Positions 39,297 to 47,806 of a DNA stretch of 64,000 nt are shown piece after piece (within the stretch, counting starts at the first letter, position 1; each line of letters begins with the position of its first letter). The DNA is from Candidatus Dependentiae bacterium (lineage in GTDB: Bacteria; Babelota; Babeliae; Babelales; RVW-14). The stretch covers positions 304,811 to 368,810 of the forward strand of contig JAFEAY010000021.1 of the NCBI GenBank assembly GCA_018266175.1. The letters are read 5' to 3'. Position numbers and translations under genes: made by a program. The notes beneath the pieces were generated by a model that had not been told where the DNA came from, ran no database searches, and saw nothing but the letters and a program-made list of their open reading frames with translations.

Positions 39297-40313
39297 ATGC
39301 AGGGTAGCTGCAAGCAACAGATCACCCCAGCATCTGAGCAGCTTGTATTGCACAATGCAATACAGCAGGACATTGTTGATGTCTTGATAAAAGAGGCTCA
39401 GGCAATATCTTTTGCTGCTCAAAAACTTCCAGAAACAGCTGTTCAGCTGGTTTTAAAAATTTTAAATACTGTTGGCCGTGTCGTATTTTCAGGCACAGGC
39501 AAATCCGGTTTAGTTGCACGCAAGCTTGCGGCAACCTATTCAAGCGTTGGCATTCCATCATTTTTTCTTCATCCGGGCGATGCATTGCATGGTGATTTGG
39601 GGATGGTCAGATCGGAAGATCTTTTTATAGCGCTTTCAAAGAGTGCTACCGGTTCTGAATTGGAGCAAATTTTCTCCATTTTAAAAGGGCAAGGCAATAA
39701 GACAAGTTTAATTTGTTGTGGTGATGGCAACCTCACTCAGCTTGCCGGTTTAGTGATAAAGCTTCCATTTCAAGGAGAAGCTTGCTTTATGAATCTTGCT
39801 CCAACAAGCAGTTCAACTTTGATGATTGCATTTGGTGATGCGATTGCATTGGCGGTGAGTAAGAAAAAAGGTTTTGGGCATAATGACTTTGCTCGATCGC
39901 ATCCAAGTGGCGCTTTGGGTAAACGACTTACGTTGACGGTTCGTGCATTGATGCATTCGACACAAACGCTTCCATTGTTGCCTGTCGATTTGCCCTTTAA
40001 AGAAGTGTTAGCTGAAATATCTTTACGCAAACTAGGTGTTGGCTTAGTACTTGATCAGCTCGGTCATTTGAGTGGCATCATAACTGATGGTGACTTGCGT
40101 CGCGCTTGTGAGCAGGGACCTGTGGTGTTTGACCGTTGCGCTGGTCAGATTATGTCTACAGTGCCAAAGACTATTGAAGTTGCTAACCTTGCTTACGATG
40201 CGCTTTTGATTATGGAAAAATTTAACATTACCTCTCTTGTTGTAGTGGATGCCCAAAAACCAGTAGGTGTTGTGCATATTCATGATTTAGTTAAAGCAGG
40301 TTTGCGCTCATGA
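39297..40313 (+). CDS. kdsD: Arabinose-5-phosphate isomerase (KdsD/GutQ type)
   Basis: 338 residues, normal length. Converts ribulose-5-phosphate to arabinose-5-phosphate, first step of Kdo synthesis for LPS; cytoplasmic. N-terminal SIS domain (about 30-180) with GTGKSGLVARKLAATYSSVG, FLHPGDALHGDLGM and LAPTSSSTLMIAFGDAIA; two CBS domains follow (about 205-265 and 275-335). The presence of Kdo synthesis supports an LPS-bearing outer membrane. Its TGA overlaps the next ATG (ATGA). Confidence 0.95.
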   Translation: MQGSCKQQITPASEQLVLHNAIQQDIVDVLIKEAQAISFAAQKLPETAVQLVLKILNTVGRVVFSGTGKSGLVARKLAATYSSVGIPSFFLHPGDALHGDLGMVRSEDLFIALSKSATGSELEQIFSILKGQGNKTSLICCGDGNLTQLAGLVIKLPFQGEACFMNLAPTSSSTLMIAFGDAIALAVSKKKGFGHNDFARSHPSGALGKRLTLTVRALMHSTQTLPLLPVDLPFKEVLAEISLRKLGVGLVLDQLGHLSGIITDGDLRRACEQGPVVFDRCAGQIMSTVPKTIEVANLAYDALLIMEKFNITSLVVVDAQKPVGVVHIHDLVKAGLRS

Positions 40314-41161
40314 GGCCTTTGTTGATCCTTAATGAAATTATTATTGTTTTATTTGGATTAGTATGGGGTTCATTTTTAAATGTTGTTGCTTATCGAGTTT
40401 TATATGATCAACCATTTTTAACTTCGCGTTCATACTGCCCTGCTTGCAGATGTGGTATTGCTTGGTATGATAATATTCCACTTTTTTCATGGATATTATT
40501 GCGAGGTAAATGCCGTTTATGTCGGGCCACCATTTCTTGGCTTTATCCCTTCATCGAACTACTGACGGCATTCATAGCGTGGTCTCTTTTTTTTAGGCTA
40601 CCCGTTGAGGAGTTGGGTATTTTTGAATTTGATTTTTTTAATCAACCGTTTATTGATGTTATTTCGCAGCTTTCTTCTCAAGTTATAGGTTATCAATTAG
40701 CCTATGGATTATTTTTTTCAGCCCTTATTATTGCCGTTCGTACTGACTTTGAGGCAATGGTAATTCCGCAACTTTTCTCTATTTACTTAGTTCCTGTTGG
40801 CTTTGTCTGTGCAATATTTGGATTACTGCCAATTTCCGCCGGAGCCAGCTTGATAGGTGCTTTTTTTGGATATGGAATTTTATGGGCTGTTGCCAAAATT
40901 TTTACCTACGCAACGGGTAAAGATGGAATCGGAGTTGGAGACATGGAGCTTCTTGCGTTCATTGGCTCATTCTCAGGCCCCTCGGGGGTATGGATTTCCT
41001 TGATGCTTGCATCAATTATGGGTACACTTTGTGGCGGTATCTATTTAGCAGTGACCGGTCAAGGAAAAACAACCAAAATTCCGTTTGGACCATTTCTTGT
41101 ACTTGGTGCTGTTGGATATATTCTGTTCGCTTCTACGTTTCTTAATGTTTTGCTTATTTAA
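40310..41161 (+). CDS. pilD: Type IV prepilin peptidase (A24 family)
   Basis: 283 residues, membrane protein with about eight hydrophobic segments. Cleaves and N-methylates prepilins. The N-terminal part has WGSFLNVVAYR and the tetracysteine zinc pair YCPAC..CRLC of full-length PilD. Catalytic aspartates are at RTDFEAMVIP and GIGVGDMELLA, with the Gly-x-Gly-Asp motif. A prepilin lies 500 bases downstream on the other strand, supporting the role. Coupled to kdsD by the 4-base overlap, an unusual pairing. Confidence 0.93.
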   Translation: MRPLLILNEIIIVLFGLVWGSFLNVVAYRVLYDQPFLTSRSYCPACRCGIAWYDNIPLFSWILLRGKCRLCRATISWLYPFIELLTAFIAWSLFFRLPVEELGIFEFDFFNQPFIDVISQLSSQVIGYQLAYGLFFSALIIAVRTDFEAMVIPQLFSIYLVPVGFVCAIFGLLPISAGASLIGAFFGYGILWAVAKIFTYATGKDGIGVGDMELLAFIGSFSGPSGVWISLMLASIMGTLCGGIYLAVTGQGKTTKIPFGPFLVLGAVGYILFASTFLNVLLI

Positions 41162-41287
41162 AGCGCATTTTTTTCAATGAATCGGATAGTAATTGAGAGC
41201 AATCCTATCAATGGTCTGCTTAAATTCGATACCATTGAGATAATAAAAATTATTTTTAGGTTAAAATTTTTCGAATTAAAGGAGTCA

Positions 41288-41629
41288 ATGGTGACTGATT
41301 TACTTAAAACAAATTTAGAGGCACGCTCTGTCTCGCTTAGTTCTGGTTTGTCTAATTTAGCATTATTTGGGGATGAAAAGGTTAACGCTCAGGGGATTTA
41401 TTTGAACCCACGTCAGTCGTATGAAAATACTACTGATGGGCAAAAGGTCGTTATTCTTCATGTCTTTCAAGGCGTAGCTGATTTTGAGCTGAGCCAAGAA
41501 GGACAGGAATTATTTAAAACCGAAATATCTCGAAGTGATATTCTGGTTTTGCCAAAAAATTCTTCGTATAAGATTTCCAATTACAATAAATCAAATTTTA
41601 TAGCATCTGAGCTGGTTGTTCAGCGCTAA
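41288..41629 (+). CDS. Small cupin-like protein
   Basis: 113 residues from ATG 41288, which has AAAGGAG three to ten bases upstream; the open frame runs back to 41177, but without a start signal. It resembles a single cupin barrel: YLNPRQSYENTTDGQKVVILHVFQGVADFEL, then RSDILVLPKNSSYKISNYN. Cupins bind metals and small ligands, but the usual metal-binding His cluster (HxH) is not evident (only H in VVILHVF), so it may be a non-metal sensor or stress protein. Its role here is unknown. Confidence 0.7.
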   Translation: MVTDLLKTNLEARSVSLSSGLSNLALFGDEKVNAQGIYLNPRQSYENTTDGQKVVILHVFQGVADFELSQEGQELFKTEISRSDILVLPKNSSYKISNYNKSNFIASELVVQR

Positions 41630-41653
41630 GCTTTGAAGTATTAAAAAATTGAT

Positions 41654-41680
41654 AATCCCCCAGTTTAAAGTCGGGGGATT
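41654..41680. terminator. Bidirectional terminator between the cupin and pilin genes
   Basis: AATCCCCC pairs with GGGGGATT around an 11-base loop between two convergent stop codons, with T/A-rich flanks on both sides. Confidence 0.7.
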
Positions 41681-41687
41681 TCTACTT

Positions 41688-42167
41688 TTAGTCGAGTCCA
41701 TTTTGTATGTGAGAAATAGTTCGATTCTGATCAATTTGCCAGATATCAAGTTTGCCATTTCCCAGTAAGTCAGCAGCAGCTCTAATGATAAAACCGCTCT
41801 TATCAGCACGAGTCTGACCTAAATCATTTTTTGTAGTACCGCATTTACCGGTGAAGTAATTAATGCCTTCTGCGCTATCTGAGCTATTAAAACCGTAGGT
41901 ATAATAAAATTTTTCTTGTTTGCCACCACCCAGGTACCCCTCTGGTTTCCAGCCTAAGCCGTGCTCGCCGGCAAGATTATTTGTATATTCGGTATGTTGT
42001 GCGTAGTACGATAATTCTGCTGTATGCAATGATGCCAAAAAGACCGCTGCCTCAGCTTGCTTTGCTCGTGCTTGATATTTAAAACATTGTGGAATAGCAA
42101 CAGCTGATAAAAACGAAACAATTGCAACAACAATCATTAATTCAATCAGTGTAAAACCTTGCTTCAT
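41688..42167 (-). CDS. Type IV pilin / pseudopilin
   Basis: 159 residues from ATG 42167 (GGAAAGGGGATCT upstream). The six-residue leader MKQGFTLIEL is a class III signal: Gly before Phe1 is the cleavage site and Glu5 is the conserved assembly residue. The N-terminal helix (MIVVAIVSFLSAVAIPQ) is followed by the pilin body with YYAQHTEYT. The preceding open frame is not part of the protein. Substrate for the prepilin peptidase at 40310. It may form a pilus used for surface attachment or for type II secretion. Confidence 0.9.
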   Translation of the reverse strand: MKQGFTLIELMIVVAIVSFLSAVAIPQCFKYQARAKQAEAAVFLASLHTAELSYYAQHTEYTNNLAGEHGLGWKPEGYLGGGKQEKFYYTYGFNSSDSAEGINYFTGKCGTTKNDLGQTRADKSGFIIRAAADLLGNGKLDIWQIDQNRTISHIQNGLD

Positions 42168-42245
42168 AGATCCCCTTTCCCCCAAGATCATTTTTTTTGA
42201 TATTTTAAGTATCGCATAGCACAATGAAGCGGTGCAACTTTTTTC

Positions 42246-42273
42246 TTTGAGAGCTGTTTGTTTATGTTACACT
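42246..42273 (+). promoter_or_regulatory. Possible promoter for the small exported gene at 42335
   Basis: TTTGAG (42246-42251), 16-base spacer, TACACT (42268-42273), about 62 bases upstream of the start codon. Confidence 0.4.
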
Positions 42274-42334
42274 TTTTTTGTGGTTATATTTTTGAGAACA
42301 GGATGGTTTAATCAAATTAAGAAAGTGAGAAAAT

Positions 42335-42835
42335 ATGAAATTGTTTTATAGCATAATTTCTTATAGCATACTCTTGTTGAGTGGGTCAGTTTGTTTCGGT
42401 ATGACTGCTCAAGAGATTGCAGATCTTCATATGGAGAAAAGGTTACTTGCTTGTTATCAAGGAGTAGCTGTGGTCAAAGAGCTTAATAATCTTGCAGTTA
42501 TAATGCGATCAAATAATGAGGCTGCCTTATCTAAATCACGGGTCAAAGCTTGCGAATATGAAGATGGTTGCTCGGATAAAAGCGCCATTAAATCAACTTT
42601 ACTTGCAGGACATGATGGTGCACATGCCGGTCTTGAAGCTTATAAAGAAGCAATGCAAAATTTGCCCGGTAATATGATGGAATTTTTGCGAGACAAGTTC
42701 CAAAAATTACGTGCAATTCTTTTGAGCTCAGATAATGTTGAAACGGTTAATGACATGGTTGAAAATATTAAGATTTACGATCAACTTACTCAACAACTCA
42801 TCGAAAACCTCAAAGTTGATTTAGAGCACACTTAA
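42335..42835 (+). CDS. Exported protein of unknown function, 166 aa
   Basis: Signal peptide (KLFYSIISYSILLLSGSVCFG, residues 1-23), then a mainly helical chain with cysteines at CYQG, KACEYEDGC. The middle reads HDGAHAGLEAYKEAMQNLPGNMMEFL and the end is hydrophilic and helical (LTQQLIENLKVDLEHT). No family recognised. It starts a group of three short exported genes (42335, 43023, 43649) with no housekeeping members, which may be species-specific. Confidence 0.72.
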   Translation: MKLFYSIISYSILLLSGSVCFGMTAQEIADLHMEKRLLACYQGVAVVKELNNLAVIMRSNNEAALSKSRVKACEYEDGCSDKSAIKSTLLAGHDGAHAGLEAYKEAMQNLPGNMMEFLRDKFQKLRAILLSSDNVETVNDMVENIKIYDQLTQQLIENLKVDLEHT

Positions 42836-43022
42836 GAAAAAGCTATTACGAAGATCTTAAGGCGTAAACTTATGTCTGCTGCATTTGATAAATTCATTTG
42901 CGCACTACTTCATATTTTAATTTATTATTAAACAAGTATCTTCTATTCCAATCTGATGTTAGACTACTAACCCTTTTTCACATACATGGTTAATAATTTT
43001 ATTTTTAAGTAGGATGTTTATA

Positions 43023-43577
43023 ATGTTACGTAAATTTTGCAGTCTTTTTATATTTGTATTAGCAGGCTTAGTTGGATGTGCTTGCGCTGAGGAAGGTGTT
43101 GATTCTCTGGTTACAGCAGTAAGAAAGCTAAGTGTTGAGTATTCAGAGCCAATCAATGAAATGAGTTGGGCTGAGAAAGAAGAAGCCTTACGGTTGCTTA
43201 ACCGTATAGACTTTATTAGTCTTGACCTTTTAGCAATTAAAGGTGCTGCGCAAAGTTCAGCCTATAGAGCTGCCCAAAGCTATCAGTTAAATTCTCGGAA
43301 CAAAAAAGCAATTAAAAAAGTAATAAGCTTGGCAATAAAACATGCAAGTAAATTTTATGATTTATTTGATACAGATTTATCTTTTTTTCCAGAAGAGATA
43401 CAGGTTACCATTAAAAATCAGGAGCAACATTTACAAGCTCTTTATTATGATACTCAATCTATCCAGAGTGTTCAAGGTGCTCTGGATAGAATTGAAAGTT
43501 TTCATAAAGCAACTCAATATCTTATTGAAGTAAGCTTATTTCATTTTTTAAGAAGCACATACCCACAAATGTTTTAG
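43023..43577 (+). CDS. Putative lipoprotein of unknown function, 184 aa
   Basis: Start at ATG 43023, with AGGA about nine bases upstream; ATG 43014 overlaps that site. The signal ends in a lipobox-like LVGC at about residues 16-19 (FVLAGLVGC), so the Cys may be lipidated and the protein tethered to a membrane. The rest is helical and charged (EEALRLLNRIDFISLDLLAIKGAAQSSAYRAAQSYQ). No recognised domain. Alternatively cleavage may occur at the following CA/EE as an ordinary signal peptide. Confidence 0.65.
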   Translation: MLRKFCSLFIFVLAGLVGCACAEEGVDSLVTAVRKLSVEYSEPINEMSWAEKEEALRLLNRIDFISLDLLAIKGAAQSSAYRAAQSYQLNSRNKKAIKKVISLAIKHASKFYDLFDTDLSFFPEEIQVTIKNQEQHLQALYYDTQSIQSVQGALDRIESFHKATQYLIEVSLFHFLRSTYPQMF

Positions 43578-43648
43578 GTTTTGTTGATTTTTTATCGTAG
43601 TCATAAAATTTGCTTCAACAAAGGATAAAAAAGACGAAAAATTCAGAA

Positions 43649-44092
43649 TTAATCCTGATCTTCTTCGATAAGCTGTTGCTCAGCTGCAGCTATATTACTT
43701 AAAGAACTTGATGATGCTGCAATGGCTTTTCCTTCTCGTACAATTTTACTCAGGGCGTCTCTAACGCTATCAACTTTATCCATATCTGGAGCAGTAACTC
43801 CCATTTCATTTTCTATTGCTGATAGTCGACCGTTCAAATACATAACCGCTTTAAGTAATTGCTTGAGACGTATATCATTAATTATGAAAGCATCCCATAA
43901 TAATTTAGGAGGAAAGACGCCCTTCTTCAATAACATAGCCTGAGTTTCACCAAAACCAACCTTTGGCAGACCAGAAAATTGAGAAATTTTCTTTTTATTT
44001 TTATTTTTTCCAATAAAAGGTAAGCAGTATCCTGAATGAGTAATGCCAGCGATTATCAAAGAAAAACTTAAGAAATATAGAACTTTCTTCAT
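43649..44092 (-). CDS. Exported protein of unknown function, 147 aa
   Basis: Signal peptide KKVLYFLSFSLIIAGITHSGYC, then a basic stretch (KNKNKKK) and a mainly helical body (RLKQLLKAVMYLNGRLSAIENEM; DSVRDALSKIVREGKAIAASSSSLS). The acidic C-terminus (EEDQD) is notable. The gene runs opposite to its neighbour at 43023. No family recognised. Confidence 0.68.
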   Translation of the reverse strand: MKKVLYFLSFSLIIAGITHSGYCLPFIGKNKNKKKISQFSGLPKVGFGETQAMLLKKGVFPPKLLWDAFIINDIRLKQLLKAVMYLNGRLSAIENEMGVTAPDMDKVDSVRDALSKIVREGKAIAASSSSLSNIAAAEQQLIEEDQD

Positions 44093-44459
44093 GACAATAT
44101 CTCCTTTAACAATAATAATAAGATTTTTCTACAAATTAATAATATGTAATATAATTAGATTATACACTTAATATATTTCAAATGTAAATATATTAAGTAT
44201 TTTGACTTCCTTTGCTCTCCGTTGTGTAGGCAAGCAACCCATAAGCTGTGGCATACAGGGGGCTTTCAGCACATCAGGAATTGAACACAAGACCCTATTG
44301 GCATAGCTTCCAGGAATGCCAATAGGCACTATCTTCTTAAAAAGTTCAGCCGTTAAATTTTTCATGTCATGTAATAATGTGTCTTTATCAGTTAAAACCA
44401 AGTCTGCCGGCATAAATTGCTTCAGTCTAAATTCAATAGTCTTATCTAAAAAAGATTAA
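44093..44459. other. Gene-poor stretch with a perfect hairpin next to an IS remnant
   Basis: About 370 bases without a convincing gene. A short minus-strand frame (44168-44413) exists but has no ribosome site or known relatives. An 11-bp perfect inverted repeat (CCTATTGGCAT at 44294-44304 and its complement at 44316-44326) lies in the middle. Together with the transposase remnant it looks like decayed mobile DNA. Confidence 0.4.
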
Positions 44460-44768
44460 AAAGCTCTTCAGATCGAAAATGTAAAATTTCTGAAGATATG
44501 CTCAACAGAATATGAATCCAAGAAAATTAAAGATTCTTTGAAGCAGATGAACTTTATACCTTTGGTTAACGTTAACAAGTGCAGATCGAAAAACAATTTT
44601 GAAAAAGTTTCATCTCGACACAGGTGGATTCTTGAACGATCGATTGACTGGCTTAATCATTTTCGATCAATTCGCATTCGCTGGGTAAGGTGCCAATCAT
44701 CGGTTTTGGCTTTATGTCAATTTGCCTGTTCTTACAGGCTTTTTACTATGTCGGGAATTTTAGTATGA
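44460..44768 (+). pseudogene. IS5-type transposase remnant (C-terminal part)
   Basis: A frame open from 44460 to 44768 encodes the C-terminal end of an IS5/IS4-superfamily DDE transposase: YESKKIKDSLKQMNF, then the diagnostic SSRHRWILERSIDWLNHF...RW, whose Glu is the last acidic residue of the DDE triad, and an LALCQFACSYRLF helix. No start codon or N-terminal half is present in frame, and no intact ends were found, so it is a fragment of a once-mobile element. Confidence 0.75.
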
Positions 44769-45078
44769 GTTCATAGATTGGATAACTATTAAAAATGACA
44801 TAAAAATGAATTGTTGGTTTAGATGTTATAATTCTACAAAGCTCTTTTTGAACTTTCATCTTTGTAAGAGAGCCTTGAGTTATAAGTTTTTCAAGCACAT
44901 TTATTGACTCTTCAGATGGCAAAACATATGTTGTGGGCTTGAATCCTAAAATAGTAAGTATTTTAAAATTCATCCTTGGCAAAGACGGTGCAAGCCCTTT
45001 TTCTTGAACTTTTTTCATCATCTCTTTAAACGCATCTTTAGTCTTGAACACTTCTATATGCTTTTTAAATCGGAACAT
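44746..45078 (-). CDS. Hypothetical protein downstream of mgtE
   Basis: 110 residues if started at ATG 45078, or 126 from 45126, which would overlap the mgtE end. Charged and probably helical (FKTKDAFKEMMKKVQEKGLA; SINVLEKLITQGSLTKMKVQKEL), no signal peptide. No family recognised. Its 3' end overlaps the transposase remnant on the other strand, so it may be partial or spurious; there is no clear ribosome site. Confidence 0.4.
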   Translation of the reverse strand: MFRFKKHIEVFKTKDAFKEMMKKVQEKGLAPSLPRMNFKILTILGFKPTTYVLPSEESINVLEKLITQGSLTKMKVQKELCRIITSKPTIHFYVIFNSYPIYELILKFPT

Positions 45079-45097
45079 GCGCTCATTTTTTACATTT

Positions 45098-46465
45098 TTA
45101 CCAACCGAATATTTTACTGCACACAAAACAGTATATCATCACCCCCAAGATATCCATGAGTGTTGCTAAAAATGGTGCTGCAGAGTGTGCTGGATCGATA
45201 TTTAAGCGGTCAAGAAGCAAGGGGATTAGAGAGCCTGAAACAATCGAAACAATAACGATAAGAAACAACGATAAGCTTATTGCCACAGCACTCACCGCAT
45301 CGTAATAGGAAAAATAAACACGTGAAAAGCCAACAGCAAAAAGCGTTGTCGCTATTAAAAATCCGACCATAAGCTCACGCCACAAAACGCGCCAGGCATT
45401 GTGTCGTGACATTTCTTTGGTTGTTAGACCACGAATAACAAGCGTTGCCGACTGGTTGCCTGCATTTCCACCAGTCCCAATAAGCATGGTCAGGAAGATT
45501 GAAATAATTGTAAAATTACTCAACAATGAATCGTAACTTGCAAGAATTGCACTTGAAAAGCTTTGAAATAAAAGTAAGCCAACAAGCCAAATACCTCGTT
45601 GCCAAACAAGCTTCCAAAGCGATGTTGCAAAATAACTATGTTCAACCGGCACCAGTCCAGACATTTTATAAACGTCATCACTACCTTCTTGTTTAATAAT
45701 CTCAAACATATCATCTGCAGTAATAACACCTAAAAAATGGAGTTGTTGATCGGCAACCGGAGCAACCATTACGCCATAGTGATGCATTTGGTTTGCCACA
45801 TCTTCCTGATCTTCACTCACATAAACAATAAATTCATTTTCTTTTAAAATATGAGCCAATGGTGTCTCTGGCTTATTAAGAACCAACATATCAAGCGTAA
45901 CAAAGCCAACAAGAACATTATCTCTATTGGTAACAAATATACGCTCAGTAAGCATTTTATGCGCGCTAATTCTTTGTAGAAGGTCAACGCTTCTCTTGAC
46001 CGTAAAATCTTTTTGAAGCGTAATAACATCGCTATTCATACGTCCACCCGCAGAACGAGGGTTGAACGTAAGCAGTGAAATAATTTGACTACGCTGTTTT
46101 CCTTGCAAAAGCTTGAGATATTTTTCTAAATCTTCATCGGAAAGATGGTCAAATAGATCAGTCAATTCATCAATTGGCATAGACTTAAGAAAAGCGGCTA
46201 CATGATCAATTTCAACCTCGCTCAACAACTCAGCCTGGAGTGGCTCGGGAATTTTACGAAAAACCTTAACCGAAATCTCTCGCGGAAGCTTTTTAAACAA
46301 GGCAACTTGATACTTGAAATCAAGCTTAATCATAAGCATAGCTATGTCAGCATGATGCTGATCAAGCAAAATTCGCCACAAATCTTTGCCCAGGGCAGTA
46401 TCTTCTTGAATAATAGCAGCAATATTATTCTCAACTTGAAAGAGAATTTTCTTTATTTGAAGCAT
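45098..46465 (-). CDS. mgtE: Magnesium transporter MgtE
   Basis: 455 residues from ATG 46465, which has GGGGAG six bases upstream; the frame is open to 46522, but that part is not translated. Domains: MgtE N-domain (1-130: ALFKKLPREISVKVFRKIPEPLQAELL, then LDDLSDEDLEKYLK-like repeats), two CBS domains (about 130-250) and the membrane pore (about 280-455) with TGGNAGNQSATLVIRGL, the magnesium-selective signature. MgtE is a homodimeric inner-membrane Mg2+ channel gated by Mg2+ bound to the cytosolic domains. Alone in its unit apart from the doubtful gene downstream. Confidence 0.95.
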   Translation of the reverse strand: MLQIKKILFQVENNIAAIIQEDTALGKDLWRILLDQHHADIAMLMIKLDFKYQVALFKKLPREISVKVFRKIPEPLQAELLSEVEIDHVAAFLKSMPIDELTDLFDHLSDEDLEKYLKLLQGKQRSQIISLLTFNPRSAGGRMNSDVITLQKDFTVKRSVDLLQRISAHKMLTERIFVTNRDNVLVGFVTLDMLVLNKPETPLAHILKENEFIVYVSEDQEDVANQMHHYGVMVAPVADQQLHFLGVITADDMFEIIKQEGSDDVYKMSGLVPVEHSYFATSLWKLVWQRGIWLVGLLLFQSFSSAILASYDSLLSNFTIISIFLTMLIGTGGNAGNQSATLVIRGLTTKEMSRHNAWRVLWRELMVGFLIATTLFAVGFSRVYFSYYDAVSAVAISLSLFLIVIVSIVSGSLIPLLLDRLNIDPAHSAAPFLATLMDILGVMIYCFVCSKIFGW

Positions 46466-46619
46466 GACAGACTCCCCAGTGAGCAGCCACTGACAAATTC
46501 CTATTTGACTTTGACCTACCATAAAATATAATGAAAAATACCTGTTTTGGATAGGGGTGTACGATTATTTCAGATAGTATGCGCTTTATTGGCATAATTT
46601 TATTGTAAAGCATTTCATC

Positions 46620-47540
46620 ATGAATCAAAAAGAAATCATTACCCTATGCGTCCAAGCGGCGCAAATAACTGGAGAAGTGAGGCTTGATAAGTTCTTACAC
46701 GAGCAATTTCCTGCATATTCACGGTCATACTTTCAGCAGCTTATCTATGATGAAGCTGTTTGCCTTAATGGAAAAATCATAACTAAACCAAGTGCATCAC
46801 TAAAAATTGGCGATATCATCACCTTTACCTTTCCCGTGCCTCCTAGCTATAAGGCTATACCTCGAAAAATAGACTTTCAGGTTATTGATGAACAACCTGA
46901 CTTTTTAATTATTAATAAACCGCCTGGCTTAGTTGTTCATGCTCCAAGCGCAGGATCGATTGAACCAACCCTTGTTGATGGCCTATTACACCTGTTTACA
47001 GAACTCATCGACTTTAATGATATGCAACGCCCAGGCATCGTCCATCGCCTTGATAAAGATACGTCAGGACTCATGATTATAGCCCGCACCATCCCTGCTC
47101 AGTATGAGCTTGCAAAACTATTTAAAGATCGATCAATTGAAAAAACCTACCTTGCTGCTACTCAGGGAGAACCTAAATCTGAAGGTGTAATCAATGTACC
47201 TATTGGCAGACACCCAAATCAGCGTCACAAAATGGCTCCATACGGCATTGCTAGCCGAGAAGCAACCACTTTTTATACCGTTTTAAAGCATTACGATGAA
47301 GCTTCACTTATTGCCGCACGAATCATTACGGGAAGAACCCATCAAATCCGTGTTCACTGTGCATCAATTGGCCACAAAATTCTGGGCGATCAAACGTATG
47401 GAGTAAAATCCCCACTTATTAACCGACAGGCATTACATTCATGGAAACTAGCATTTAGCTATAAAGGCAAGCATTATCGCTATGTATGCCCCGTTCCAGA
47501 AGACTTTAAACAGCTCTTACACAAATTAAATAATTTATAA
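46620..47540 (+). CDS. rluD: Large-subunit pseudouridine synthase, RluD type
   Basis: 306 residues, normal length. N-terminal S4 RNA-binding domain (LDKFLHEQFPAYSRSYFQQLI) then the RluA/RluD catalytic domain with the invariant HRLDKDTSGLMI containing the catalytic Asp, and GRTHQIRVH. Isomerises uridines in 23S rRNA. RluD (sites 1911/1915/1917) is the best match by length and S4 domain, but RluC-type enzymes share these features. Confidence 0.92.
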   Translation: MNQKEIITLCVQAAQITGEVRLDKFLHEQFPAYSRSYFQQLIYDEAVCLNGKIITKPSASLKIGDIITFTFPVPPSYKAIPRKIDFQVIDEQPDFLIINKPPGLVVHAPSAGSIEPTLVDGLLHLFTELIDFNDMQRPGIVHRLDKDTSGLMIIARTIPAQYELAKLFKDRSIEKTYLAATQGEPKSEGVINVPIGRHPNQRHKMAPYGIASREATTFYTVLKHYDEASLIAARIITGRTHQIRVHCASIGHKILGDQTYGVKSPLINRQALHSWKLAFSYKGKHYRYVCPVPEDFKQLLHKLNNL

Positions 47541-47552
47541 TGCTTTTATTCA

Positions 47553-47580
47553 TTGCTTTATTCTTTGAATGTCGTATAAT
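47553..47580 (+). promoter_or_regulatory. Promoter of tRNA-fMet
   Basis: TTGCTT (47553-47558), 16-base spacer and a perfect TATAAT (47575-47580), about 70 bases before the tRNA. Confidence 0.6.
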
Positions 47581-47649
47581 GAGGTTGTTGTTGAGAAAAC
47601 AGCCATTCAGGCTTGTTCACTACATCATTTAAATTCGATTAAAACTCAT

Positions 47650-47726
<77 letters not shown>

Positions 47727-47734
47727 AATTTAAG

Positions 47735-47765
47735 AACCGCAGCAATTCAACTGCGGTTTTTTTGT
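47735..47765 (+). terminator. Rho-independent terminator after tRNA-fMet
   Basis: AACCGCAG/CTGCGGTT stem with an eight-base loop and a run of T, eight bases past the tRNA. Confidence 0.9.
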
Positions 47766-47806
47766 GTTTAACAAATAAAAATACAACCTAAAAAAAGTAA
47801 TTCGTT

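Noticed and set aside
44168..44413. 81-codon minus-strand frame
   Set aside because: No ribosome site, no recognisable relatives, and it contains the 11-bp hairpin; probably chance.
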